DNA of 38,761 bases from the NCBI GenBank assembly GCA_024229195.1, contig JAAESS010000183.1, positions 1 to 38,761 on the forward strand. The letters are read 5' to 3'. Positions 15,826 to 25,042 of this stretch are shown in pieces. The notes beneath the pieces are model-generated. The model was not told the origin of the DNA, made no database searches, and worked only from the letters and a program-made list of their open reading frames with translations. This stretch comes from Flavobacteriales bacterium (GTDB taxonomy: Bacteria > Bacteroidota > Bacteroidia > Flavobacteriales > Flavobacteriaceae). Within the stretch, counting starts at the first letter, position 1. Every line of letters begins with the position of its first letter. The translations under genes were made by a program, and so were the position numbers.

Positions 15826-17172
15826 TTAGTAATGGTAAATCTCGCTTTCCTTCATAAATGGATTGCCTTTTGCATGTAATGGTGCCTTGGAAATGGCAGT
15901 AAATACTACAAAAATAAACAAGCCTAAAAAGAATGCCAGAGCACCTAATTCCGGAATACCTATACCCCAACTATCACCAACCGTTGCTGGCATGATCAAT
16001 TGAAATATATCAATATAATGTCCGGTTAAGATCACAAACCCTGCTGCAACCACGAACCATGGAACTCTTTTAAAGTCACTATCCATTAAAATCAGGATTG
16101 GAAACACAAAGTTCATAACCAGCATAGAAATAAATGGCAATTGGTAAGAACCGATTAGTCTTGGGAAGAAATAAGCGGCTTCCTCAGGAATATTGGCATA
16201 CCATTGTAACATAAATTGATCAAAAAAGAAATAAGTCCAGAAAATACTAAATCCAAACATATATTTTGCCAAATCATGGATATGGCTATTATTAACAAAA
16301 GGTAAAACTCCTTTGTTTTTTAGATAGATCGTCACTAAAGCGATAGTTGTAATAGCGGATACCAAAACACTTGCAAATACATAAAATGAATATAACTGAC
16401 TGTACCAGTGAGGATCCAATGACATCAACCAGTCAAAAGACATAAATAATTCAAGGATACCGAACATTACGATAAATGCTACAGACAGGTTAAAATTTCT
16501 TTTGTAGATTTTAACATCTCCTGAATTATCCAATGCAAGAGAATTCTTTCTTAGCATGTATCTAAAGATGTTATAAACAAATAAATAGATAAAAGATCTT
16601 ATCAACCATCCCGGCGTATTTAACCACCAACTTTTTTCAGCGATGATCGCATCGTAATTTTCACTTGCAGGATCAAATGTTCCATCGGCCATCCACACAT
16701 AAATGTGATTCATATGAAATCCGGAGGCAAGCAAGAACAAAAATAACAAAATAGAACCTGGTAAAATATAGGCTGAAATCCCTTCCATGATCCTAAACAA
16801 CACAATTGACCAACCGGCTTGTGCTGCCCATTGAATAGCATAGAAAACCAACACACAAACTGAAATCATCAAAAAGAAAAAAGCGGCAATGAAAAAGGCT
16901 GCCCAAGGTCTGTTTTGTCCCTGATGTAATAAATGCTCTAAATGGCTTTGTGCTTCTTCTGCACTGTGTTCTTCTCCTTCGTGTGATTCACCTTGTGCAG
17001 CAACTTCCGAATGTGACTCGGCTTCTTCATGATGTCCGTCGTCATGAGCCATTGCCTGCTCCACATCTTCGGTGGTTTTTGGGGCAGTAAAGAACCCATA
17101 ACCGATACCTAAGGCACCTATGATCATTAGTACAAGTGAAACCGTTTTTAATCTACCTGAAAATGTATACAT
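15826..17172 (-). CDS. actF: Alternative complex III subunit ActF (quinol-oxidising membrane subunit)
   Basis: One of two NrfD-like integral membrane subunits of alternative complex III, which oxidises menaquinol and passes electrons on to an oxidase or soluble acceptor. The 448-residue chain has about ten hydrophobic helices. After the first helix (residues 11-29) there is a hydrophilic loop at 43-84 very rich in His, Glu and Ser (HDDGHHEEAESHSE ... HSAEEAQSHLEHLLHQGQ). Such a loop is often seen in Bacteroidota ActF; metal binding is only a guess. It follows actE by 29 bp and is the last act gene before the hairpin at 15770-15805. Confidence 0.9.
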   Translation of the reverse strand: MYTFSGRLKTVSLVLMIIGALGIGYGFFTAPKTTEDVEQAMAHDDGHHEEAESHSEVAAQGESHEGEEHSAEEAQSHLEHLLHQGQNRPWAAFFIAAFFFLMISVCVLVFYAIQWAAQAGWSIVLFRIMEGISAYILPGSILLFLFLLASGFHMNHIYVWMADGTFDPASENYDAIIAEKSWWLNTPGWLIRSFIYLFVYNIFRYMLRKNSLALDNSGDVKIYKRNFNLSVAFIVMFGILELFMSFDWLMSLDPHWYSQLYSFYVFASVLVSAITTIALVTIYLKNKGVLPFVNNSHIHDLAKYMFGFSIFWTYFFFDQFMLQWYANIPEEAAYFFPRLIGSYQLPFISMLVMNFVFPILILMDSDFKRVPWFVVAAGFVILTGHYIDIFQLIMPATVGDSWGIGIPELGALAFFLGLFIFVVFTAISKAPLHAKGNPFMKESEIYHY

Positions 17173-17201
17173 TATATTCTGTATTAATTTTTTTACTTAT
17201 T

Positions 17202-17765
17202 TTATTTTAATAGGTCTGCTCTCAGTTGTTCTACGTAATGAATCACGTTCCAACGTTCAGCTTCTGTTAATTGACCTGAATGCGATCCCATTAGGTTTCT
17301 ACCATACATAATTACATGATAGATCGTTCCCTGATTGATATCCCTGTCTTTGTAATTTGGTACACCTAAAAACTTTTCATTTTTTACCAGTGTACCCATT
17401 CCATCTCCTTTATCTCCGTGACAGGCGGTGCAATATATTTGATAAGTCACCTTACCTTTTGCAAGAACTGCTTCATCAGCCCCGTAAGGTGCTCTCAAAG
17501 AATCTTTAGCCATTTGATATCCTACTTCAGAATCAGGATATTCATATACAGTCGCTCCTCTGGCAATAGTTCCCTCTACCGGCAGTTGGGCGTTGATCCC
17601 GTTCGAAAAATATGGATTCTCTCCATATGTTTCATAAGGTACTGCATTATACATATCAGTATCACCCATAAATTGTACATTTCTTTCCGTGGGTCTTTCA
17701 TCACCACAAGAAACCAATAATAGGATCATTAGACCCGTTAACGCCAAATTGAATATATTCTTCAT
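17202..17765 (-). CDS. actE: Alternative complex III subunit ActE, monohaem cytochrome c lipoprotein
   Basis: A 187-residue periplasmic c-type cytochrome. Residues 1-20 are a lipoprotein signal with lipobox LVSC, Cys20 being the acylated residue. A single haem site, CTACH, lies at 112-116 in a class I fold. A Met ligand is expected from the YGRNLMGSHSG region (Met154 or Met159). In the complex it docks to ActA and provides an exit for electrons to the oxidase or a carrier. It starts 10 bp after the actD stop and precedes actF by 29 bp, so it belongs to the act operon. Confidence 0.92.
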   Translation of the reverse strand: MKNIFNLALTGLMILLLVSCGDERPTERNVQFMGDTDMYNAVPYETYGENPYFSNGINAQLPVEGTIARGATVYEYPDSEVGYQMAKDSLRAPYGADEAVLAKGKVTYQIYCTACHGDKGDGMGTLVKNEKFLGVPNYKDRDINQGTIYHVIMYGRNLMGSHSGQLTEAERWNVIHYVEQLRADLLK

Positions 17766-17775
17766 TCCAAATATT

Positions 17776-18300
17776 TTAGTGCTTATCTACGATTTTAGTT
17801 TCAATAGCTCCGGTCTTGGTCAAAAATGCTTCCAATTCCTTTTCATCTCCTGTTACTGGTACCTCCATCAAAAATTTGTCATCTGTTGTACGTGGGTCAG
17901 GATTTGATGCCTTTACAAAAGGTCCAATCTTACTTCTCATATAAAAAGTTAGTACCATTAAATGAGCTGCAAAGAAAACAGTCATTTCAAACATTATAGG
18001 AACAAAAGCCGGCATATTTTCAGCATAACTAAAGCTTGGCTTACCCCCGATATTCTGAGGCCAGTCCTCAATCATCATATAATTCATCATCCATATCGAA
18101 AAACCAAGACCTGTAATTCCATAAAGAAAAGCTGTAATCGCTATCCTGGTATTGGCAAGTCCCATGGCTTTTTCCAATCCATGTACAGGAAATGGAGTAT
18201 AAACCTCTTCAATATGATGATTCGCTTCACGAACTTCTTTAACAGCTGTTAAAAGAACATCGTCATCGTCGTATATGGCATGTATAACTTTATCGCTCAT
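17776..18300 (-). CDS. actD: Alternative complex III subunit ActD (DUF3341)
   Basis: A 174-residue protein with a cytoplasmic N-terminal domain (VIHAIYDDDDVLLTAVKEVR; a short ferredoxin-like fold in the family). Then come two membrane helices, about 52-76 (ITAFLYGITGLGFSIWMM) and 96-118 (AFVPIMFEMTVFFAAHLMVLTF). A soluble tail follows. No cofactor motif is visible, which agrees with its known structural role beside ActC in alternative complex III. Position between actC (35 bp) and actE (10 bp) fixes the assignment. Confidence 0.9.
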   Translation of the reverse strand: MSDKVIHAIYDDDDVLLTAVKEVREANHHIEEVYTPFPVHGLEKAMGLANTRIAITAFLYGITGLGFSIWMMNYMMIEDWPQNIGGKPSFSYAENMPAFVPIMFEMTVFFAAHLMVLTFYMRSKIGPFVKASNPDPRTTDDKFLMEVPVTGDEKELEAFLTKTGAIETKIVDKH

Positions 18301-18335
18301 CTTTTTTATTTTATCAATTTTATCAATTGTCTCTT

Positions 18336-19724
18336 TTATTTAGTATCTCTAGCTCTTTTGAAATTATCTCCAGATGATTTCAAAATTGATTTCACTTCAG
18401 CTTGCGCAACTGCTGGGAAGGTTCTCGCATATAATAAGAACAGTACAAAGAAGAATCCTATCGTACCCATAAATATACCGATGTCAACAAAAGTAGGTTC
18501 AAATTGCGTCCAGGTTGATGGAAGGTGACCTCTACTTAAGTTAATTACAATAATATCAAAACGCTCAAACCACATACCAATGTTGATGATCAGTGCCATA
18601 ATGAAAGAAACCGTATAATTTGTTCTCAATTTCTTGATCCACAGTAATTGTGGGAAAACTCCATTACATAATATCAAGGCCCAGAATGCCCACCAGTAAG
18701 GTCCGGTAGCTGCACCAACAGATAAGTAGGTGAAATCCTCATAAGAACTTCCTGAATACCATCCTACAAAGAATTCTGACAAATAGGCGACCATAACAAT
18801 ACCTCCTGTTACAAGGATCACTTTGTTCATATTCTCTATATGACCTCTTGTGATATAAGCTTCAAGATTTGATACTTTTCTCATCACAATTAACAAAGTC
18901 TGAACCATTGCAAAACCTGAAAATACCGCTCCGGCAACAAAATAAGGTGGATACACAGTACTGTGCCATCCCGGAATAACCGATGTAGCAAAGTCAAACG
19001 ATACAATCGTATGCACTGATAATACAAGAGGAGTAGCCAAACCAGCTAACACAAGTGAAACCTCTTCAAATCGTTGCCAGTCTTTAGCTCTACCTGTCCA
19101 TCCAAAACTTAAGAGGCTGTATATTTTCTTTTGAAAAGGTTTTGTGGCCCTGTCGCGAATCATCGCAAAATCAGGTAACAATCCTGTATACCAAAAAACT
19201 ACTGAAACAGTCAAATAAGTTGATATCGCAAATACATCCCATAATAATGGTGAATTAAAATTCGTCCAAAGATTACCAAATTGATTTGGGATAGGCATTG
19301 TCCAGTAACCATTCCAAACACGTCCCATGTGAATCACCGGGAATAAACCAGCTTGAAATACAGCGAAAATTGTCATCGCTTCTGCTGAACGGTTGATACC
19401 CATTCTCCATTTCTGACGGAATAATAAAAGTACTGCCGAAATCAGAGTTCCTGCGTGACCAATACCAACCCACCATACAAAGTTTGTGATATCCCACGCC
19501 CAGTTGATCTTGTTGTTTAGTCCCCAAACCCCAATACCAGTTCCAATGGTATAGGCGATGGCTCCAATTCCCCATAAAAAGGCAATAAGTGCAAGACTGA
19601 AAACAGCCCACCACCATTTGTTGGCTTTTCCTTCGATGGGTGCCGCTATATCATTAGAAATGTCGTGATAACTCTTATCTCCTATAATTAACGGTTCTCT
19701 AATAGGTGCTTCGTAATGAGACAT
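18336..19724 (-). CDS. actC: Alternative complex III subunit ActC (NrfD/PsrC-like quinol site)
   Basis: A 462-residue polytopic membrane protein of the NrfD/PsrC family with about ten helices; no cofactor is expected. The family forms the quinol-binding site that delivers electrons to the Fe-S clusters of ActB. Characteristic stretches include NKINWAWDITNFVWWVGIGHAGT and NGVFPQLLWIKKLRTN. The start ATG gives the soluble N-terminus MSHYEAPIREPLI common in ActC. It lies 53 bp after actB and 35 bp before actD. Fixed Asp and His residues in the early helices (WDITNF, GHAGT) are where the quinol site is seen in relatives. Confidence 0.93.
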   Translation of the reverse strand: MSHYEAPIREPLIIGDKSYHDISNDIAAPIEGKANKWWWAVFSLALIAFLWGIGAIAYTIGTGIGVWGLNNKINWAWDITNFVWWVGIGHAGTLISAVLLLFRQKWRMGINRSAEAMTIFAVFQAGLFPVIHMGRVWNGYWTMPIPNQFGNLWTNFNSPLLWDVFAISTYLTVSVVFWYTGLLPDFAMIRDRATKPFQKKIYSLLSFGWTGRAKDWQRFEEVSLVLAGLATPLVLSVHTIVSFDFATSVIPGWHSTVYPPYFVAGAVFSGFAMVQTLLIVMRKVSNLEAYITRGHIENMNKVILVTGGIVMVAYLSEFFVGWYSGSSYEDFTYLSVGAATGPYWWAFWALILCNGVFPQLLWIKKLRTNYTVSFIMALIINIGMWFERFDIIVINLSRGHLPSTWTQFEPTFVDIGIFMGTIGFFFVLFLLYARTFPAVAQAEVKSILKSSGDNFKRARDTK

Positions 19725-19777
19725 AGTATAGTGTAATATTAATTTATTTCTATTTTATATAAAATGACCAATTCAGC

Positions 19778-22700
19778 TTACGCCTCGTTGGTATTCTTAA
19801 CCTTTAACTGATAAAATACATTTGGCTTAGTACCGACAAAATCCAATAATTTGAAACTTCGATCATCTTCACTCATATGAGCTACTGCACTTTCATTATC
19901 GTTGATGTCTCCAAATACCAAGGATCCGTTAGGACAAGCATCTGAACAAGCCGTAGAAAATTCTCCTTCTTTAACTGCTCTGCCTTCTTTTTTAGCATTG
20001 AGAATAGTGAACTGTGTTTTCTGTATACAGAAAGAACATTTTTCCATCACCCCTCTTGATCTAACCACAACATCCGGATTCAATACCATTCTTCCAAGTT
20101 CGTTGTTCATATTGAAATCGAACTCATTGTTATTGGCATATTTGAACCAGTTGAATCTTCTTACCCTGTAAGGACAGTTATTTGCACAATAACGAGTACC
20201 TATACATCTGTTATATGCCATTTGATTCTGACCCTGACGACCGTGAGAAGTGGCTGCCACCGGACAAACTGTTTCACAAGGTGCATGGTTACAATGCTGA
20301 CACATCACAGGCTGAAAAGAAACTTCTGGTGCATCTGAAGGTTCTCCCTGAGCTTTAAAGAAATCTCCGGTTCCAAACGTCCCATCTTCTTTTCCTTGAG
20401 CAACTGTCATGTCACTTGAGTAATATCTGTCAATTCTCAACCAGTGCATATCTCTACTTACCCTGATTTCATGTTTCCCTACAACAGGAACATTGTTCTC
20501 AGCATGACAAGAAACAACACAGGCCGCACAACCGGTACAGGTTGCAAGATCAATAGAAAGATTGAATTTTGTACCCAAACTATCGTCAAACTTTTCCCAT
20601 AAATCAACCTTATCCTGAGTAACCTCTTGATGATTTAATGAAAATACAGGAGCCTGATTCCAATCTTCTTTTGGATTATTTACAAACTCTTCTAGAGTCG
20701 TTTCTTTTGTGATCTCACCTTCTCTACCCATGATAGTATGGTGAAGCTGTACACAAGCAAATTTATGTTCTCCCTCTGTTTTTTCTATGGTAACACTTTG
20801 AAAAGCGCCATTTGAAAGAGGATAGGCATTGACACCTACATTCATATCTTTTTTCAGGTCCGTTCTACCGTAACCTACAGCAACTGAAACAGATCCTGCA
20901 GCTTGTCCCGGCTGGATATAAGCAGGAACATTATTTAAGGTAACTCCGTTGGCTGAGATGTTTACCAAATCACCATCAAGAGCACCATTGTCAGCAGTTC
21001 TATTGGTTAGTCCTAAATTTTCTGCATCAATTCTCGAAATCAACAGATAATTATCCCATGATGTTCTCGTAATAGGATCTGGCAACTCTTGCAACCAAGG
21101 GTTGTTAGCTTGTTGACCATCACCTAAACCAGTTTTCACATATACAGTTAATTCCATATCTGCTCCTGCTGTTTTTGAGAGAGCAGCGCTTGCCGCAGCA
21201 AGATCAATCTCATTTGCAACTGGAGTTTCACTTTCCGCTGACGAGGCAAAAGTACCTGATTGAAGTGTTTTATTCCATGATTTACCTCCCAGCAAATTAG
21301 ATTGCCAGTGATTTTTAAGGTAATCGTAGTAATTGGTGTCATTATCCATCCAAGTCAACAAACTGTCTTCGACTTGTCTTGAATCGAATAAAGGATTAAT
21401 TGTAGGTTGTATCAAACCGTGATGACCTCTCTTGATTTCAACATCTCCCCAAGCTTCTAAATAATGAGGACTTGCATGAACAAACTGAGATACATTCGTT
21501 GTCTGATTTGCAGCTGTACTAAAAGCAACTGAGAGTGAAACTTTTTTCAATGCCTCAGCAAACTTTTCTCCTTCCGCAAGAGAATAAACAGGATTGGTAT
21601 TTGCAATAATAACTGCATCAACGCTTCCAGCATTCATGTCAGCCATCAGTTGAGTCACTTTCGCTGTATTACCTTGTCTTGTATTTTTTGTGGCAGATAC
21701 ATCAATAACTGTACTTTGTAAGAAAGCATTGATAGCCAAAGCAAGCAATTGGGCATTTTCATCTTGAATCCCAGTTACTACAACAGCCTTACTTCCTGCC
21801 TTTTTGATCTGTGCCACAGCCTTATTGACTGCTTCATCAATCGGTGTTCCGGATCCATTTGATCCATTAACAATTGCCTCATACAACTTACTCATCACCT
21901 GAAGTTGCTCTGAAGGCTTTACAACAACCCTTTTATCAGCGTTACCACCTGTAAGAGTCATGTTAGATTCAAATTGAATATGACGAGACATTTTCCCGTT
22001 CTTCGGTTTTCTGCCGGCTGCATAGCCAGGACTAAAATTCCCACCTTGCCAGTCTGAAAGAAAATCAGCACCTACAGAAACAATGACATCTGCTTTTGAG
22101 AAATCATAATCAGGCAGACTTCGATTTCCATACATTTTTTCAAATGCATTCAATGCGGCATCTTCAGAAACAGCATCGTAAATAACGTGCTCTACATTAC
22201 CATATGCCTCAGTGAAATCTCCAACTAATTTATGAAATGAAGGACTGGCTGTAGTTCCACTCAATAAAACTATTTTACCACCATCTGCTTTAATATCCTG
22301 CAGCTTTGATTTAATCACTTTGTCCAGCGTAGCGTAATTGGTCTCTTCACCTTTGGCCATTGGGCCTCGTAACCTATTGTTATCGTATAGAGAAAGAACT
22401 GAAGCCTGAACTCTGGCATTGGTCATTCCATTTTTTGAATCCTTGTTAGGTTCAATTTTTATTGGTCTACCTTCTCTTACTTTGACAATTACGTTTGCAA
22501 AATCAAATCCATCTGCAATTGAAGATGCATAGTAATCAGGAATTCCCGGTATTACATCATCCGGCTTTATTACGTAAGGTATTGAATTAACAACTGGTCC
22601 TTCACAAGCCGCCAATGAGGCAACAGCAGTAGAAAATCCTACATACTTTAAAAAATCCCTTCTTGAAGTATCACTGGCTTCAAGGCTCTCTTTGTCACCA

Positions 22701-22816
22701 AGAAACTGATCAGTTGGAATATCTTCAATAAATTCACTTTTCTGCAGCTTTTCAACAATAGAACTATTTGCTTTTAGTTCTTCAACACTTTTCCAGTATT
22801 TCTTGTTAGATGCCAT
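19778..22816 (-). CDS. actB: Alternative complex III subunit ActB: molybdopterin oxidoreductase-like plus iron-sulfur domain
   Basis: A 1012-residue fusion. Residues 1-71 match the extended Tat translocation domain typical of ActB: YWKSVEEL near the start, Tat motif SRRDFLK at 51-57, then a hydrophobic stretch ending LAAC with Cys71, a likely lipobox. Residues about 75-740 resemble the molybdopterin oxidoreductase fold, which in ActB is known to lack the cofactor. From about 757 a ferredoxin-type domain holds four Cys groups: CTGCAACVVSCH, CQHCNHAPCETVCP, CIGTRYCANNCP, and CSFC (927) ... CSDACP. These match three [4Fe-4S] and one [3Fe-4S] cluster in known complexes. It carries electrons from ActC towards the ActA haems. 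Confidence 0.95.
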   Translation of the reverse strand: MASNKKYWKSVEELKANSSIVEKLQKSEFIEDIPTDQFLGDKESLEASDTSRRDFLKYVGFSTAVASLAACEGPVVNSIPYVIKPDDVIPGIPDYYASSIADGFDFANVIVKVREGRPIKIEPNKDSKNGMTNARVQASVLSLYDNNRLRGPMAKGEETNYATLDKVIKSKLQDIKADGGKIVLLSGTTASPSFHKLVGDFTEAYGNVEHVIYDAVSEDAALNAFEKMYGNRSLPDYDFSKADVIVSVGADFLSDWQGGNFSPGYAAGRKPKNGKMSRHIQFESNMTLTGGNADKRVVVKPSEQLQVMSKLYEAIVNGSNGSGTPIDEAVNKAVAQIKKAGSKAVVVTGIQDENAQLLALAINAFLQSTVIDVSATKNTRQGNTAKVTQLMADMNAGSVDAVIIANTNPVYSLAEGEKFAEALKKVSLSVAFSTAANQTTNVSQFVHASPHYLEAWGDVEIKRGHHGLIQPTINPLFDSRQVEDSLLTWMDNDTNYYDYLKNHWQSNLLGGKSWNKTLQSGTFASSAESETPVANEIDLAAASAALSKTAGADMELTVYVKTGLGDGQQANNPWLQELPDPITRTSWDNYLLISRIDAENLGLTNRTADNGALDGDLVNISANGVTLNNVPAYIQPGQAAGSVSVAVGYGRTDLKKDMNVGVNAYPLSNGAFQSVTIEKTEGEHKFACVQLHHTIMGREGEITKETTLEEFVNNPKEDWNQAPVFSLNHQEVTQDKVDLWEKFDDSLGTKFNLSIDLATCTGCAACVVSCHAENNVPVVGKHEIRVSRDMHWLRIDRYYSSDMTVAQGKEDGTFGTGDFFKAQGEPSDAPEVSFQPVMCQHCNHAPCETVCPVAATSHGRQGQNQMAYNRCIGTRYCANNCPYRVRRFNWFKYANNNEFDFNMNNELGRMVLNPDVVVRSRGVMEKCSFCIQKTQFTILNAKKEGRAVKEGEFSTACSDACPNGSLVFGDINDNESAVAHMSEDDRSFKLLDFVGTKPNVFYQLKVKNTNEA

Positions 22817-22876
22817 ATTTGTTATATTGTTTATTTTTTAAAATGAACCGATAAAAGCTCAATAAATTTCATTTTA

Positions 22877-24385
22877 CTAGTAGTGACATTTACCACATTC
22901 TTTTCCTCCAAGCTGAGCTATGGTCACACTTTCCACACCAAACTTATCAGCAAGTTCTTCATGGATCTTTGCATAATAGTCATTACCCTTTAAATCAACA
23001 GCAGTCTCTTTATGACAGTCCATACACCAACCCATCGTAAGCGGTGAATATTGATACACTTCTTCCATTTCTTCAACAGGTCCGTGACATTTTTGACACG
23101 CCACCTTTCCGGCAGTAACATGCTGGGCATGATTGAAATAAGCAAAATCAGGTAGCTTATGAATCTGAACCCATTTGATCGGCTTTTGCTCGTAACCTTC
23201 TATATAAGTTAGCGTTTCAGGATCCCATCCAATGGCGTCATATATTTTTTGGATTTCTCCATCATAAAATTCTTTTGTTCTATCGGATGTTGTAGGGCCC
23301 GTATATTCAGCAATACTTTTGTGACAATTCATACAAACATTCACAGAAGGAATACCTGAATGTTTACTGTGTTTTGCCGAAGAGTGACAATACTGACAGT
23401 CAACCTTGTTCTGACCTGCATGAATCTCATGTGAAAATGCAATCGGTTGAATTGGCTGATAATCCTGATCTATACCTATACCCATCAGGGCATCAAACAT
23501 GATATAACCAGTTAATATCAAAACAAATATCGTTGCTGCTATTTTCAGGAATCCGTTATTGCTGGCTACATAAATCCATATGATCAATCCTAAAAGTACA
23601 GCTACAACAATATAACTCATCCAAGCTGTTGACTTTTTAGGTGTTGCAAGCACTTCTCCTTCAGCGGCTGCAACTACTTTCTGCACATCACCTGCTGTGG
23701 TATAAGCAATGATAGCTTCGATATCTTCGTCTGACAATTGCGGAAATGCAGTCATCGGCATCCCGTTGTATTCGTTGAAAATATCAATTGCGTCCTGATC
23801 ACCGCTTGCTCTTAGGGCATTGTTATCCTTGATCCAGGCCTTTAGCCATTCCATGCTCCTTCTGTCGGCAATACCACCAAGGGCAGGACCAATCAATTTT
23901 TTATCTAGTTTGTGACAAGAGGCACAGTTGGTTTGATAGAGCTTTTTCCCTACTGCTACAAGCGGATCGACCTCCTGAGCAGCTACCGCAGTTGACTTTG
24001 CTTCAACCGGTTCTCCATCTGTGTATGCCAAAATATCATTGATATCCTGCTCAGAAAACTGAGGATAAGCAATCATTGGCATTCCATTGTACTCATTAAA
24101 AATATCAATCGCATCCTGGTCACCACTTGCTCTCAAAGCGTTATTGTCTTTGATCCAAGCTTGTAACCACTCATTTGTTCTTCTTTCGGTAACCCCACCT
24201 AAAGCAGGTCCGATCAACTTTTTATCCATCTTGTGACATGCAGCACAATTAGTATTAAAAAGCTTTTTCCCGTTTACCGGATCTCCTTCCTGAGCACTAA
24301 GACCGGAAGTAAGTAAAAAAAGAAAAGAAAGGATGATTGATAATTTCTTAAATGTATTGCTGGGCATTACAATTTTCATTTGCAT
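22877..24385 (-). CDS. actA: Alternative complex III subunit ActA with two extra N-terminal cytochrome c domains (seven haems)
   Basis: Multihaem c-type cytochrome of alternative complex III. The 502-residue chain has a signal peptide (about 1-31, ending LSAQ). Two class I cytochrome domains carry CAACH at 47-51 and CASCH at 154-158. Two hydrophobic helices follow (about 256-273 and 280-300). The pentahaem domain has CXXCH motifs at 330, 351, 430, 454 and 497. The first two domains are a tandem duplication offset by 107 residues and identical over DNNALRASGDQDAIDIFNEY and its flanks; at the DNA level many synonymous changes separate them. Core ActA is pentahaem, so this form has two additional haems. 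Start ATG 24383-24385 is chosen; ATGs at codons 3 and 7 are alternatives. First gene of the operon, with a good promoter upstream. Confidence 0.93.
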   Translation of the reverse strand: MQMKIVMPSNTFKKLSIILSFLFLLTSGLSAQEGDPVNGKKLFNTNCAACHKMDKKLIGPALGGVTERRTNEWLQAWIKDNNALRASGDQDAIDIFNEYNGMPMIAYPQFSEQDINDILAYTDGEPVEAKSTAVAAQEVDPLVAVGKKLYQTNCASCHKLDKKLIGPALGGIADRRSMEWLKAWIKDNNALRASGDQDAIDIFNEYNGMPMTAFPQLSDEDIEAIIAYTTAGDVQKVVAAAEGEVLATPKKSTAWMSYIVVAVLLGLIIWIYVASNNGFLKIAATIFVLILTGYIMFDALMGIGIDQDYQPIQPIAFSHEIHAGQNKVDCQYCHSSAKHSKHSGIPSVNVCMNCHKSIAEYTGPTTSDRTKEFYDGEIQKIYDAIGWDPETLTYIEGYEQKPIKWVQIHKLPDFAYFNHAQHVTAGKVACQKCHGPVEEMEEVYQYSPLTMGWCMDCHKETAVDLKGNDYYAKIHEELADKFGVESVTIAQLGGKECGKCHY

Positions 24386-24479
24386 ATTTTACGTTATTTT
24401 AAAAACACTAATTAGCGCACAAAATATTCAAGGTTTGATATCTTTATGACATAAATTATATTAAATCAAAAAGATTGTG

Positions 24480-24509
24480 CAAAAATACATTTTCTTACGT
24501 TTAGTCAAA
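24480..24509 (-). promoter_or_regulatory. Bacteroidota-type promoter of the act operon
   Basis: On the minus strand TTTG (24509-24506), an 18-bp spacer and TATTTTTG (24487-24480) match the Bacteroidota -33/-7 consensus (TTTG and TAnnTTTG) in both boxes and spacing. It lies about 95 bp upstream of the actA ATG, in the 222-bp gap shared with the divergent SPOR gene. This is the clearest promoter in the window. Confidence 0.65.
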
Positions 24510-24584
24510 GTATTAAATATATGTTAATATTAATTTATAATGATTCTAAATAAGAAAAAAAAGACCTTTCTAAAAATATTCTTT

Positions 24585-24592
24585 TAGATTTG
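24585..24592 (+). promoter_or_regulatory. Candidate -7 box for the SPOR-protein gene
   Basis: TAGATTTG matches TAnnTTTG exactly and ends 15 bp before the ATG at 24608, which would give a very short leader of roughly ten bases. The -33 element is weak (TTTC at 24567-24570, spacing 14). Confidence 0.4.
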
Positions 24593-24607
24593 TAAAAAAT
24601 AAATTTT

Positions 24608-25012
24608 ATGCAGGATTTTCAGAAAACCAAATTGTTTTTTTTATTCGCTTTTATCTGCCTGATTCATTGGCAAATGCAAGCTCAAAATGAGGATGGAACA
24701 GTTCGAATAGAATCAAGTGCACATATTGATGAAATGGTGGCCCAGAAAAAAGACTACAACAAAACCATAAAATCTTTCCAAGGATATAAAATACAAATCT
24801 ATTACGGCAGTGAAAAGGAGTGTTATGAAGTCAAAGATGAATTCTCTTCTTTATTTCCTGACATTGACACCTCTATCATATTTAGCACACCTCAGTGGAA
24901 GCTTCAAATAGGAAACTATCGAACTCGTCTGGACGCAGATCGTGCCTTGGTAAATATAAAAAAGGAATATGCCGCTGCAATTGTGCTGGCAACAGAGATA
25001 GACCTTAAATAA
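24608..25012 (+). CDS. Exported SPOR-domain protein
   Basis: A small 134-residue protein with an N-terminal signal peptide (residues about 7-25, KLFFLFAFICLIHWQMQAQ) and a C-terminal SPOR-like domain at roughly 58-130. The domain shows the two typical parts, GYKIQIYYGS and PQWKLQIGNYRTRLDADRALVNIKKEY. SPOR domains bind peptidoglycan stripped of stem peptides, often at septa. The role is inferred from the domain. There is no lipobox. ruvB follows 30 bp later in the same direction, and actA diverges on the other side. Confidence 0.82.
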   Translation: MQDFQKTKLFFLFAFICLIHWQMQAQNEDGTVRIESSAHIDEMVAQKKDYNKTIKSFQGYKIQIYYGSEKECYEVKDEFSSLFPDIDTSIIFSTPQWKLQIGNYRTRLDADRALVNIKKEYAAAIVLATEIDLK

Positions 25013-25042
25013 AAAGACAACTGTGAAATATAATTCTCTCGC

